64,000 bases of DNA from Oscillospiraceae bacterium (lineage in GTDB: Bacteria > Bacillota > Clostridia > Oscillospirales > CAG-272), in contig CP091718.1 in NCBI GenBank assembly GCA_022009675.1, positions 868,001 through 932,000 of the forward strand, read 5' to 3'. The stretch's first letter is position 1; every line of letters starts with the position of its first letter. Under the pieces are notes generated by a model. The model ran no database searches, was not told the DNA's origin, and was given only the letters and a program-made list of their open reading frames with translations. The translations under genes and the position numbers were made by a program. Below, piece after piece: positions 1 to 9,440 of this stretch.

Positions 1-2
1 AC

Positions 3-74
3 CTCGTGCTGGAAATCGCCTCCCAGGGGCGGCCGTCCAGACTGTTCATCCCGCTTGTTTTCATGCAGGAGTAA
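3..74 (+). CDS. C-terminal end of an unidentified protein (partial)
   Basis: An open frame runs from the left edge to a TAA at 72-74 and would encode a tail ending in RLFIPLVFMQE. The other two plus frames also lack an early stop, so the assignment rests only on composition that looks more protein-like than its alternatives. No family can be named from 23 residues. Positions 75-199 that follow show no gene. Confidence 0.25.
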   Translation, partial: LVLEIASQGRPSRLFIPLVFMQE

Positions 75-199
75 GCGAATCCATAGAGAGCAGAGCTTCA
101 TGACCGCTGCGGACTACCGCAACGGAGCATGGCAGTTCTGCTCCTTTTCTTTCTGACGACGCATGACCAAGGGCATACTACTTCCACAACACGGCGTTT

Positions 200-385
200 T
201 TGTACACCGGACACGCCGCCGCCCGTTCCCAATTGAAGCCGCCGGCTTCTGTCCGGTTCCGTTGCGTTTGGTCTGTCATGGGGTGCCTCTCTTTCTGTTT
301 CCATGCGCTTTCTATGCGCTATACGGATAGTATGTTGGAGGGTATCCGTATTTTATGTCGCGGCGGTATCGGCTATCCCTGCTGA
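200..385 (-). repeat. Truncated duplicate of the ytvI-like gene start and upstream region
   Basis: This stretch closely matches 2123-2300, which holds the first ~25 codons, ribosome binding site and upstream region of the permease gene at 999-2196. Here the minus-strand frame starts MTDQTQRNRTEAGGFNWE, diverges after about 23 codons and stops soon after. It is therefore a 5'-end duplication, not a second gene. Both copies pass directly into the same GC-rich hairpin modules, so the duplication probably arose by recombination involving those repeats. Confidence 0.75.
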
Positions 386-970
386 TGGGGTGCCCTGCGG
401 GGGCGTGTCCTGCACGGGCACCTGCTCGCCCTGCCGCTGTGGTGCCCTGTGGGGGGCTTGCCTTCTTTGTCGCCCGCCTGCCCTGCCACCGCGTTGCCTT
501 GTTGGGTGGCGCGGTTGTTTTGGTCGCTTGCCAACCCCGCCTTTAGTTTATTTTTCCTGCCCCATCCCCCTGCCCTCCCTTCCTCCGGGGAAGGGGGAGA
601 CCAAAAGTTTATTTTCGCCGGGGGCTTCGCCCCCGGCACCCCCGGGGCTGAACCCATGGTTCGCCGCCCAAACGGAAGAAAGGTGTTCCCTATGAGCAGT
701 GCCGGCAGCCAAGGAGAGGGGGACCGGGGAGAGGAACTTCGGCGTTTGAGATGGTCCTCTCCCCGGGGCAGGGCGAACAAGTGCCGCAAGGGGAACAGCC
801 CCCCCACAAGGCACCGCGGCGGCAGGGCAAGCAGGCGACAAAGAAGGCAAGCCACACTTGCGGGTACCGCTAACGCCCCGCCGAGCCAGTGCCGCGCAGG
901 GGCACGCCCCCCTGCCCCCACCGGGCACCCCTCTTTTTGCCACCGCCCCCCGCCAATAAAAAAATTCAGG
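386..970. repeat. GC-rich hairpin-module mosaic
   Basis: No credible gene. Contains, in order, GGCAC/GTGCC-type short modules, the CCCCTTCC/GGGGAAGG hairpin module near 575-600, the GCCGGGGGC-TTC-GCCCCCGG module near 615-640, and one copy (about 723-767) of the long hairpin whose loop includes CTTCGGCGTTTGAGATGG. ORFs in this block are products of GC-rich composition. Confidence 0.85.
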
Positions 971-1013
971 AAAAGTTCTTAGGGTTTGGGGGCTTCTTTC
1001 AAGAAGCCCCCAA
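971..1013 (-). terminator. 3'-end hairpin element after ytvI-like gene
   Basis: Read on the minus strand, this is a GC-rich stem with arms GGGGGCTTC and GAAGCCCCC around TTGAAA, then a C-rich spacer and AAGAACTTTTC. The same layout recurs at the 3' ends of six other genes here. It resembles an intrinsic terminator, but the T run is displaced about 12 nt from the stem. Confidence 0.6.
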
Positions 1014-2196
1014 CACATCTTTACCCCCGGCGTCTTTGCCCGCCGCTTCCCTGCCCCCGGCGCCTTTGATAACGGCGGCGGCGAGCGGGGCAAGCACCAT
1101 GCCGGGGATGCCGAACAGGCGGAAGCCGGCGTACATGGAGAGCAGGGACAGAAGGGGGTGGATGCCGAGCGAGCGCCCGACGAGGTGCGGCTCCGCGATT
1201 TCCCGCAGGACAGAGGAAATCGCGTAGAGCGCCAGGATGCCGAGCCCGGAGCCGGTACTGCCGAGCAGAAGCTCCCCGACCCCCCACGGAATCAGCACGG
1301 TGCCGGTGCCGAGAACAGGCAGAAAGTCCACAAAGGCGATGAGCAGTGCCAGGAGAAACGCATACGGCTTGCGCAGGAGAGTCAGCCCGACAAACATTTC
1401 CAAAAAGGTGAGCAGAGCCAGCAGGAGCGCGGCGCGCAGGTACCGCCGGAGCGAACGCCCCGCCCCAGCCTGCCAGCGGGACAGTCCGGCACGCCAACGC
1501 GCCGGGATGCGGGCGGCAACCAACCGGGGACACGCTGCCCGGCTCCGCCGTGAAATAGTAGCAGGAGAGAAGCAGGACGGTCAGGAACAGCAGGACGGAA
1601 GGCAGACTGCCCAGCAACGTCACGGCTCCGGCGGACAGCATCCCGCTCAGGCGGCTGACAAGATCCTGCACCAGCGTCCGGACGGCGCCGTCCAGCCAGT
1701 CGCAGAACCGCGTAAAAGCCCGTCGTGGATTCAAACCGCCTGAGGAAGGGCAGATGCTCCGAAACAGACCATATATAGTCCAGCGCGCGGGAAAATCCCG
1801 GCGCGCCGTCCGCCTGCCCGTCCCCGTCGGCAAGGACGTCCTGCAGGCGCAGGAGCAGGTTTTTCCAGCTCCCCGACGCCGCGCCGCACCCCCTGCCACG
1901 GTCAGCCAGACAACCAATCCGGTAAAAAGCACGACCAGTGTCGCGCTCAGCACCCGGCGTCCGGCGCGGGTGGAGGCTGTCTGTCTGCGGCGTCCGCCGG
2001 TCAGGAAATCCACTGCCGGGCGCAGCAGGCGCGCGAGCAGGTATGCCAGCGCAAAGGGCATCAGCACGCCCAGCAGGTGTCGGAAAAACAGCCGCAGGGC
2101 GAGCACGCCGGCTCCGATGCACAGGGTACACGCCGCCGCCCGTTCCCAGTTGAAGCCGCCGGTTTCTGTCCGGCTCTGTTGCGTTTGGTCTGTCAT
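999..2196 (-). CDS. ytvI: YtvI-like sporulation membrane protein, AI-2E transporter superfamily (frameshifted)
   Basis: Polytopic membrane protein of the AI-2E/PerM superfamily. The closest family I recognise is sporulation integral membrane protein YtvI, whose transported substrate is not known. The most telling stretch is near the C-terminus: repeated hydrophobic helices, FVDFLPVLGTGTVLIPWG, then EPHLVGRSLGIHPLLSL and a last helix before IKG. The reconstructed length of about 398 residues suits the family. ATG at 2196 (MTDQTQQ) has GAGAGG upstream. The reading frame changes about three times (near 1880, 1720 and 1540), so the protein is spread over different frames. The C-terminal tail GGREAAGKDAGGKDVLGAS runs into the 3' hairpin. 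The gene is monocistronic. Confidence 0.75.
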
Positions 2197-3100
2197 GGGG
2201 TGCCTCTCTTCTGTTTCCATACGCTTTCTATGCGCTATACGGATAGTATGTTGGGGGGTATCCGTATTTTATGCCGCGGCGGTATCGGCTATCCCTGCCG
2301 CTGTGGTGCCCGCAGGGGGGGCTGAACCCGCGCGGCACTGGCTATTCCTGCCGCTGTGGTGCCCGGCGAGCAGTTTGCCCCTTGCGGCACTTGCTCGACC
2401 TGCCCCGGGGGAGAGGACCATCTCAAACGCCGAAGTTCCTCTCCCCCGGTCCCCCCTCTCCTTGGCTGCCGGCTCTGCTCGTAGGGAACCGCTTCCTGTC
2501 GGTTTTGCGCCAAACTGGCGACGCCGAAGGCACGCCCCCCGCCGGGCGCGTGGTTCGCCCCCATTTCCCAGTGCCGCGCGGGTTCAGGCGCGGGGATGCA
2601 AAGGGGCGAAGCCCCTTGCATGAAAAACTTGGTCTCCCCCTTCTCCGGGGAAGGGGGCTGAGGGGATAGGGGGCAGGAAAAAGTAAACCAAAGGCAGGGT
2701 TGGCAGGCGACCAAAACCGCCGCGCCCCCTACAAGGCAACGCGGCGGCAGGGTAATCAGGCGACAAAGAAAGCAAGCCCTCCCCGCCGGGCGCGTGGTTC
2801 GCCCCCATTTCCCAGTGCCGCGCTTGAGCCAGAGGCGGCACTTGCACGACTAAAGGCTTCTGTTTGTCTACGGTGAACAGTGCCGGCAGCCAAGGAGAGG
2901 GGGGACCGGGGGAGATGGAACTATCCGTCGCAAGCGACGGCGGCGTTTGAGATGGTCCTCTCCCCCGGGGCAGGGATAGCAAGTGCCGCAAGGGGAACAG
3001 CCCCCCTGCCCCCTACAAGGCAACGCGGCGGCAGGTCGAGCCAGTGCCGCAAGGGGAGCGTCTCTCCCCCCCCCAACAACAGTTGTCACTGAATTGCGCG
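2197..3100. repeat. GC-rich hairpin-module mosaic with a modified long hairpin
   Basis: About 900 bp with no gene. It contains the upstream part of the ytvI-like duplication (to about 2300), two long-hairpin modules in opposite orientations (2404-2449 and 2906-2981), one GCAAGGGGC-TTC-GCCCCTTGC-type hairpin near 2595-2620 and one CCCCTTC/GAAGGGG-type hairpin near 2635-2660. In the 2906-2981 copy a small palindrome CCGTCGC-AA-GCGACGG is inserted in the loop. Confidence 0.85.
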
Positions 3101-3108
3101 CGGATGCC

Positions 3109-3137
3109 TTGACTTTATGCGCGGAAGGTAGTATAAT
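3109..3137 (+). promoter_or_regulatory. Sigma-A-type promoter of the MATE gene
   Basis: TTGACT (3109-3114), 17-bp spacer, TATAAT (3132-3137). The expected start near 3144 leaves a short leader before the ATG at 3169. It lies just outside the repeat block. Confidence 0.85.
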
Positions 3138-3168
3138 AGAGTTGACTGTCCGTAAACGCACGGCGGGT

Positions 3169-4575
3169 ATGATTCAGAGAGGTAGAAAAATATTTCAATC
3201 ATGGCAAAAAAAGCAGATCGATATGACGGAAGGTCCCATTCTGGGGCGGATGATCCTGTTCACCCTGCCGGTACTGGCAACGGGCGTGCTGCAGCTGCTG
3301 TTCAACGCATCCGACCTTGCGGTCGTGGGGCAGTTCGGCGGCGCGGATTCCCAGATCGAAGTGGGCGCCGTGGGCAGCTGCGGCGCACTGATCAATCTTA
3401 TCGTGAACCTGTTCATGGGACTGGCGGTCGGGGCAGGCGTCATAGCCGCGCAGGACATCGGGGCAAAACGCTACGAGGCGGTGCACAAACTGGCGGATAC
3501 CGCCCTGACCGTGTCGCTCATCGGGGGCGTGGCGGTCGGCGTGTTCGGCTTCTTCGCAACCGAGCCACTGCTCCGGCTGATGGGTACAACTAAGGAAATC
3601 CTGCCAAGCGCCGTTCCGTACATGAAGGCGTACTTCACCGGCATGCCGGGCTGCCTGCTGTACAATTACCTTGCCGCCATTCAGAGATCGGGCGGCGACA
3701 CGAAGCACCCGCTGCTCTTCCTGGCAATTTCCGGCGTTGCCAACGTCGGGCTGAATATCCTGATGGTCGCAGGCTTCAAGCTGGGCGCGCTGGGCGTCGG
3801 CATCGCCACGTCCGCCTCGCAGTACATAGCCGCCGCCGCAATCCTGATCTTCATGCTCCGGGAGGAAGGCTGCTGCCGCGTGACAGGGTTCGCGCTGGAC
3901 GGGGAGCGCCTGAAGAAAATGGTGCTGATCGGGCTTCCCGCCGGACTGCAGGGGACGCTGTTCTCGCTGTCCAATGTCATCATCCAGTCCTCCATAAACG
4001 CCTACGGCACCTACGTCGTGGCGGGCAACGCGGCGGGAAGCAACCTGGACGGCTTCCTGTACATCGCCATGAACTCGGTCTATACGGCAGCCCTGACCTT
4101 TGTCGGGCAGAACGTCGGCGCGGGAAAGTATGCGCGCATCAAGAAGATTTCCTTCCTGTGCGTGGGGCTTGTGACCTTCATCGGCGTTTCGCTGGGCGTT
4201 GTGCTGGTGGTGTTCGGGGAAAAACTGCTGCTGATTTTTGCCACCGGCGAGAACAAGGACGCCGTGGTGAAGGCGGGCATGAACCGCCTGCTGGTCATGG
4301 GCACGACCTATTTCCTCTGCGGACTGATGGACGTCGGGTGCGGCATCATGCGCGGCATGGGCAAGACTATCCTGCCCATGATCGTGTCGCTGGTCGGCTC
4401 CTGCCTGTTCCGTATCGTCTGGATCGCCACCGTCTGCCCGCTCTTCCCCGGCAACATCCTTGCGCTGTACATCAGCTACCCCATTTCGTGGTTCATCACT
4501 GCCGCCGTGCATTACGGCTGCTGCATCCACAACTACCGGGCGCTCATGCGCCGGGATGCCGTGCCGGCAGTCTGA
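3169..4575 (+). CDS. MATE family multidrug/sodium antiporter
   Basis: Twelve-helix cation-coupled efflux protein of the MATE/DinF family (substrate unknown). The N-terminus has the family hallmark QIDMTEGPILGRMILFTLP followed by GVLQLLFNASDLAVVGQF. Repeated internal homology is visible at the second half (GLPAGLQGTLFSLSNVIIQSSI). About 468 residues, normal for the family. I chose ATG 3169 because it keeps QKKQIDMTEGP in frame. ATG 3201 would give the more typical MAKKQIDM start if a run of seven A at 3205-3211 is one base too long. It is preceded by a near-consensus promoter and followed 120 bp later by an HD-domain gene on the same strand. Confidence 0.9.
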   Translation: MIQRGRKIFQSWQKKQIDMTEGPILGRMILFTLPVLATGVLQLLFNASDLAVVGQFGGADSQIEVGAVGSCGALINLIVNLFMGLAVGAGVIAAQDIGAKRYEAVHKLADTALTVSLIGGVAVGVFGFFATEPLLRLMGTTKEILPSAVPYMKAYFTGMPGCLLYNYLAAIQRSGGDTKHPLLFLAISGVANVGLNILMVAGFKLGALGVGIATSASQYIAAAAILIFMLREEGCCRVTGFALDGERLKKMVLIGLPAGLQGTLFSLSNVIIQSSINAYGTYVVAGNAAGSNLDGFLYIAMNSVYTAALTFVGQNVGAGKYARIKKISFLCVGLVTFIGVSLGVVLVVFGEKLLLIFATGENKDAVVKAGMNRLLVMGTTYFLCGLMDVGCGIMRGMGKTILPMIVSLVGSCLFRIVWIATVCPLFPGNILALYISYPISWFITAAVHYGCCIHNYRALMRRDAVPAV

Positions 4576-4695
4576 GGCAGCGCCGTAACTGTATCGCCGG
4601 ACTGTCATGTAACCGCATCGGCTGCATTGCGGCTGCATTGCGGCTGCAGCGTAGCTTTTCCCCCAAAGCCCCCATACTGAAAGGAGTACTATCCC

Positions 4696-5313
4696 ATGCC
4701 CGAGATCAATCCGCAGGAACTGAAGGTGGCAGAGAACCGCCGCCGCTTCACCGAGATTTACCGGAGCACCGTCACGCGCGAGGGCGCCGACCGGCTGTTC
4801 GCCTACCTGGAGAGCACGGATTTCTTTTCCGCGCCCGCCTCAACCCGCTACCACGGCAACTACGAGGGCGGACTGTGCCAGCACAGCCTGAACGTGTATG
4901 ACTGCCTCTGCGACATTCTGGCGCGTCCCCGTATGCAGGAGGTGTACGGCATCCGCTACTCCGACGAGAGCATTGCCATTGCCGCGCTCCTGCACGACCT
5001 GTGCAAGGTCAACTTTTACAAGACCAGCTTCCGCAACGCCAAGAACGAGCAGGGCAAGTGGGAGCAGGTGCCGTACTACACCATTGAGGACAACCTGCCC
5101 TACGGGCACGGGGAGAAATCGGTGTACATCATTTCCGCCTATATGCGCCTGACGCGCGACGAGGCGTTCGCCATCCGCTACCACATGGGCTTCTCCGCCA
5201 ACGATGACCCCGGCAACGTGGGCAAGGCGCTGGAGATGTTCCCGCTGGCGTATGCGCTGTGCGCCGCGGATATGGAGGCGGCGTACTTCTGCGAAGGATC
5301 GCCGAAAAAGTAA
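4696..5313 (+). CDS. HD-domain phosphohydrolase
   Basis: Cytoplasmic protein of 205 residues with a metal-dependent HD phosphohydrolase core. Visible ligands are His63 (LCQHSLNVYD), His100-Asp101 (LLHDLCKV), His137 (YGHGEKS), His162 (RYHMGF) and Asp191 (CAADMEAA), a spacing seen in HD-domain nucleases and phosphatases. The substrate cannot be inferred. ATG 4696 is preceded by AAAGGAG. The next gene starts 12 bp downstream with its own AAGGAG, so the two probably form an operon. The 4576-4695 gap shows only a short direct repeat (GCATTGCGGCT twice). Confidence 0.8.
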   Translation: MPEINPQELKVAENRRRFTEIYRSTVTREGADRLFAYLESTDFFSAPASTRYHGNYEGGLCQHSLNVYDCLCDILARPRMQEVYGIRYSDESIAIAALLHDLCKVNFYKTSFRNAKNEQGKWEQVPYYTIEDNLPYGHGEKSVYIISAYMRLTRDEAFAIRYHMGFSANDDPGNVGKALEMFPLAYALCAADMEAAYFCEGSPKK

Positions 5314-5324
5314 AGGAGAACCGT

Positions 5325-6122
5325 ATGGGACGAATGCTGGGAAGTTTTGATCCGGAGGACGAGCTGGATCGCCCCGACCTGAACAAATGCCCTGACTGCG
5401 GGTGCTATTTTGCCACCGACAACTGTCCCCTGTGCGGCAAAGTCTGTCCGCCGGAAATGCGGGCGGGCGCGCGTGTCGAGCCGAAAAAACGGAAGAAACG
5501 GCGTGCCGGGAGCGGCAGGGTGCAGTTTGTTCCGTGGTACCACACGTGGTGGTTCATTCTGCTCATGATGTTCTGGATGCCGCCCGTCGGCATTATCCTG
5601 TTCCTGACCAGCCCCTACCGCGCACGCTGGAAGGTGCTGTTCTGCACGGTCGGCGCGGCGTACATGGTGTTTGTTTACTTCGGGCTTGGCTCGCGCCTGC
5701 TTGCGTATCTGACTGAGAAGCCCCTTGTAAACACAAAGCTGACCGAGGCGCAGTACCGGGAGACCTGTCTGAATGTGTCGCCGGAGTATTACTACCGGAG
5801 CGGTGCGACCGACGGCTACTACGCGATGGAGCTGACCGTTGTGCGTACCGTGACGGACAACGAGTCCGTTTCCGGTGAACCTGTTGTCTATTACCTTTGC
5901 CGCGATCCGGACGATCCGGACGATCAGCTTGTGGAGATACTTGTCCGGGACTGCCGTGTACAGGGCGGCGGGCGTTTTTGCGCGGCGACCGCATTGCGGT
6001 CTGGGGACAGCCGCACGGGAGACGGGCAGCTGGTCGTTTATGACGGTGAGTCCGGTCGGCTGCTCAGCTATCCCGGGATCTGCATGGCGTACGGGGCTGT
6101 TGTTGCGGAGGAAAGCTCCTGA
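5325..6122 (+). CDS. Zinc-ribbon membrane protein of unknown function
   Basis: 265 residues, not assigned to a named family. The N-terminus carries a zinc-ribbon-like set CPDC (22-25), CPLC (34-37) and Cys41, then a basic stretch (PKKRKKRR), two predicted membrane segments (about residues 72-97 and 105-130) and a C-terminal domain of about 130 residues rich in beta-type sequence, probably outside the cell if the cysteines are cytoplasmic. A run DPDDPDDQ lies in that domain. AAGGAG follows the stop of the upstream HD gene directly, so they are likely co-transcribed. The gene ends at the edge of a long repeat block. Confidence 0.65.
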   Translation: MGRMLGSFDPEDELDRPDLNKCPDCGCYFATDNCPLCGKVCPPEMRAGARVEPKKRKKRRAGSGRVQFVPWYHTWWFILLMMFWMPPVGIILFLTSPYRARWKVLFCTVGAAYMVFVYFGLGSRLLAYLTEKPLVNTKLTEAQYRETCLNVSPEYYYRSGATDGYYAMELTVVRTVTDNESVSGEPVVYYLCRDPDDPDDQLVEILVRDCRVQGGGRFCAATALRSGDSRTGDGQLVVYDGESGRLLSYPGICMAYGAVVAEESS

Positions 6123-7900
6123 AGCGGTGGTGGGGGAGGGGGCTTGCGCGGCACTGGCTACCTCTGCCACTGTGGTGCCCAAGGGGGCTGAACCCCGGCG
6201 GCACTGGCTATCCCCGCTGCTGTGGAAAACGCAATGGGGGGCTTGCCCCTGCGCGGCACTGGCTACCTCTGCCACTGTGGTGCCCAAGGGGGCTTGCCTT
6301 CTTTGTCGCCTGCCAACCCTGCCTTTAGCTTTCTTTTTCTGCCCCCATCCCCCACCCCCTTCCCCTCCGGGGAAGGGGGAGATTTTAGTTTATTTTTGCC
6401 GGGGGCTCCGCCCCGCACCCACGATAAACCGCCTGCGGCACTCATAGTCCATGCCGAACAGGCAAACGGCGGGGGCTGAACCCCGCGCGGCACTGGCTAT
6501 CCCCGCCGCTGTGGAAAAACGCAATGGGGGGCTTGCCCCTGCGCGGCACTGGCTATCCCTGCCACTGTGGAAAACGCAATGGGGGCTTGCCCCCGCGCGG
6601 CACTGGCTATCCCTGCCGCTGTGGAAAACGCAATGGGGGGCTTGCTTTCTTTGTTGCCCGCCTACCCTGCCTTTAGTTTGATTTTTCTGCCCCCATCCCC
6701 TACCCCCTTCCCCTCCGGGGAAAGGGGGCGTTTTAGTTTATTTTGCCGGGGTTCCGCCCCCGGCACCCCAGTGATTAGACCGCCTGCGGCACTTATAGTC
6801 CCTGCCGAACAGGTACCCGAGGGGGTGGCTGAACCTGCGCGGCACTGGCTATCCCTGCCACTGTGGAAAACGCAATGGGGGCTAAACCTGCGCGGCACTG
6901 GCTCGACCTGCAAACCCGGCACCCGCAGGGGGCTTACCTTCTTTGTTGCCCGCCGCCCCCGCCTTTAGCTTGCCTTTTTCGCCCCCATCCCCCACCCCCT
7001 TCCCCTCCGGGGAAAGGGGAGATTTTGTTTTTCTTATGCAAGGGGCTTCGCCCCTTGCATCCCCGTGACTGAGCCGGAGGCGGCACTTACTGAGCCTGCC
7101 GAACAGGCAAACGGCGGGGGGCTTGCCCCTGCGCGGCACTGGCTATCCCCGCCGCTGTAGTGCCCGAAGGGGGCTTGCCCCCGGCGGCACTGGCTATCCC
7201 CGCCGCTGTGGAAAACGCAATGGGGGGCTTACCTTCTTTGTTGCCCGCCTACCCTGCCTTTAGTTTGATTTTTTGCCCCCATCCCCCTACCCCCTTCCCC
7301 TCCGGGGAAGGGGAGATTTGTTTTTCTTATGCAAGGGGCTTCGCCCCTTGCATCCCCCGACTGAGCCGGAGGCGGCACTTTACAGAGCCTGCCGAACAGG
7401 CAAACGGCGGGGGCTTGCCCCTGCGCGGCACTGGCTATCCCCGCCGCTGTAGTGCCCGAAGGGGGCTTGCCCCCGGCGGCACTGGCTATCCCCGCCGCTG
7501 TGGTGCCTGAAGGGGGCTTGCCCGCTTTGTCGCCTGCCGCCCCTGCCTTTAGCTTGATTTCTTTCCCCCATCCCCCGACCCCCTTCCCCTCCGGGGAAGG
7601 GGGAGATTTTTTGTTTTCTTATGCAAGGGGCTTCGCCCCTTGCATCCCCGCGGCTGAGCCGGAGGCGGCACTTATAGTCCCAGCCGAACAGGTAAACGGC
7701 GGGGGGCTTGCCCCCAGTGTTGCCGGCTCGGCTGGCGTTAGCGGAACCCGGCGGGGGGACGGCGGGTAGGACGCGGGACTGGTGAGCAAAGACGGCAGCC
7801 AAGGAGAGAGGGGACCGGGGAGAGGAACTTCGGCGTTTGAGATGGTCCTCTCCCCCGGGGCAGGGCGAACAAGTGCCGCAGGGGGAAGCCGCCCCCTCCC
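6123..7900. repeat. Long hairpin-module array with six DnaA-box-like motifs
   Basis: About 1.8 kb without a gene. Composite units of roughly 230-300 bp repeat head to tail, each with GCGGCACTGGCTAT..., a TTTAG-linker, the CCCCTTCCCC/GGGGAAGGGG stem and a GGGGCTTCGCCCC-core stem. In six units the usual CTGTGGTGCC is replaced by CTGTGGAAAACGC, creating TGTGGAAAA at 6221, 6510, 6566, 6620, 6862 and 7207. One long-hairpin module is at 7813-7862, next to the cca promoter. Confidence 0.85.
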
Positions 7901-7910
7901 GCAAAAAAAC

Positions 7911-7939
7911 TTGACAATCCCCCGATTCCGTGCTACAAT
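7911..7939 (+). promoter_or_regulatory. Sigma-A-type promoter of cca
   Basis: TTGACA (7911-7916), 17-bp spacer, TACAAT (7934-7939), about 50 bp before the ATG of the tRNA nucleotidyltransferase gene and directly after the repeat block. Confidence 0.85.
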
Positions 7940-7991
7940 AAGGCAGTCAAGGGAAGAAAACAGGCAGAGGAAGGCAGGAGGAAAAAAAGCC

Positions 7992-9319
7992 ATGCAAGAT
8001 AGCACAGGACAGGGCGCACTGGACAGACTCTGCCCAGCCGGCGTGCAAAACCTGCTGGATATTTTCACAGAGGCGGGCGTCGGCGCATACCCCGTCGGCG
8101 GATGCGTGCGCGACGCACTGATGGGACGCACCCCGCACGATTGGGACATCGCCGTGACCTGCCCGCCGGATCGCACCGTCGCGCTGTGTGCCGCCGCCGG
8201 ACTGCGCACAGTGCCCACCGGCATCGCGCACGGCACCGTGACCGTGCTGGTTCCCGCCCCGGCAGGCGGACGGATGCCGGTGGAATGCACCACCTGCCGC
8301 ACCGAAACAGGCTATTCCGACGGGCGGCACCCGGACAGCGTGGCGTTTTCCGACCGCATTCAGGACGACCTGTCGCGGCGGGACTTCACGGTCAACGCCA
8401 TGGCGGCGGAGCGGGACGCGGCAGGGCATTTCCGCGTGCTCGACCTGTTCGGCGGACTGGACGACCTGGCGGGACGCGTCATCCGGTGCGTGGGCGACCC
8501 GGAGCGCCGCCTGCGGGAGGACGCCCTGCGCGTCCTGCGCGGGGTGCGGTTTTCGGTTCGGCTGGGCTTTGAGCCGGAGCCGGATACCCGCGCGGCACTG
8601 ATCCGTTGCGCTCCGGAGCTGGCGCATATTTCGGGGGAGCGCGTGCGCGAGGAGCTGCGCGGCATCCTGACCTCGCCGGATCCCGACCGGGGCGTCGCCA
8701 TGCTGTACAGACTGGGGCTTGCGCCGTATGTCCTGCCCCGTCCCTCCGGCGCGGCGGAAAGCCTTGCACAGCGCGGCGGGTTCGCACGGCTGGACGGATT
8801 CCCGTCGCGGCTGGCGGCATTGCTCTGGGGGCTGTCCGCGCCGGATCTGGAGGCGGATCTGCGGCGGCTCCGGCTCTCCGGGGAGGAGACGCAGCGCGTG
8901 CGGGCGCGGCTGGCGCTGGCGGGGGAGCTGCCCGGGGCGGCACTGCCCCTGCCCGAGGCGGCGCGGCGTCTGCGCGCCCGGCTGGGGAGGATGCCCTGCC
9001 GGCGCTGGCTGTCCGGCAGGGGTATGCCGCCGTTCCGGCAGGGCTTGCCGATGCGGTGCGTCGCTCGGCTGACGCGGACGATCCGGTCACGTTGAAGCAG
9101 CTTGCCCTGCACGGCAGTCATCTGCCGGCGCTCGGCGTGCCTGCCGGCAGGGAAACGGGGCGCGTTCTGGCGTTCCTGCTGGATTCCGTCCTGCGCGATC
9201 CGTCCTGCAACACCCCCGCCGCGCTGGCGGCGCTGGTGCGCGGGAGGACAGCGGCGAAGCCGGAGGAAGCAGGGGAAGAATCGGAAAAAGGTGCTGTTAA
9301 GAAACATCGCGTTCCTTAA
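7992..9319 (+). CDS. cca: CCA tRNA nucleotidyltransferase (frameshifted near the 3' end)
   Basis: Adds or repairs the 3'-terminal CCA of tRNAs. The polymerase head domain is clear: PVGGCVRDALMGRTPHDWDIAVT has the G-G-x-V-R-D and D-x-D metal-binding elements, followed by RRDFTVNAMA, then a neck region with LREDALRVLRGVRF, a signature of class II enzymes. ATG 7992 follows AGGAGG. The frame changes at a GGGG run near 8985. After it the sequence continues EDALPALAVRQGYAAV and ends VKKHRVP at 9319, giving about 442 residues. The extreme 3' end overlaps a strong inverted repeat. The gene stands alone, with a repeat block before and an AT-rich island after. Confidence 0.9.
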
Positions 9320-9326
9320 CAGCACC
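9290..9326. repeat. 16-bp inverted repeat overlapping the cca stop codon
   Basis: Arms GGTGCTGTTAAG (9290-9301) and CTTAACAGCACC (9315-9326) pair perfectly, and after one mismatch AAC/GTT extends the stem around loop ATCGC. The cca TAA is inside the right arm. No T run follows, so it is not a standard intrinsic terminator. It sits 30-40 bp from the edge of the AT-rich island. Confidence 0.75.
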
Positions 9327-9440
9327 GCAAATGCCGGCTGAAAACCCGGCGTTACCGGGGTATTATACTACTTTTTCAAATATTTTTGCAAGGCTTACAT
9401 GAATCAGTGTTTCCTTAATGTTATGGATTCAACCGAATCA

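Noticed and set aside
560..610. CCCCTTCCCC/GGGGAAGGGG modules as intrinsic terminators
   Set aside because: No T run follows, copies occur in both orientations and upstream of promoters, and several lie far from any gene end.
449..982. Pro/Gly/Arg-rich ORFs inside repeat blocks
   Set aside because: They come from GC-rich palindromes in all six frames, have no ribosome binding sites and no family resemblance.
6123..7900. Possible CRISPR array in the repeat blocks
   Set aside because: Units are 195-300 bp, internally palindromic, and lack constant 24-40 bp repeats with unique spacers; no cas gene is present.
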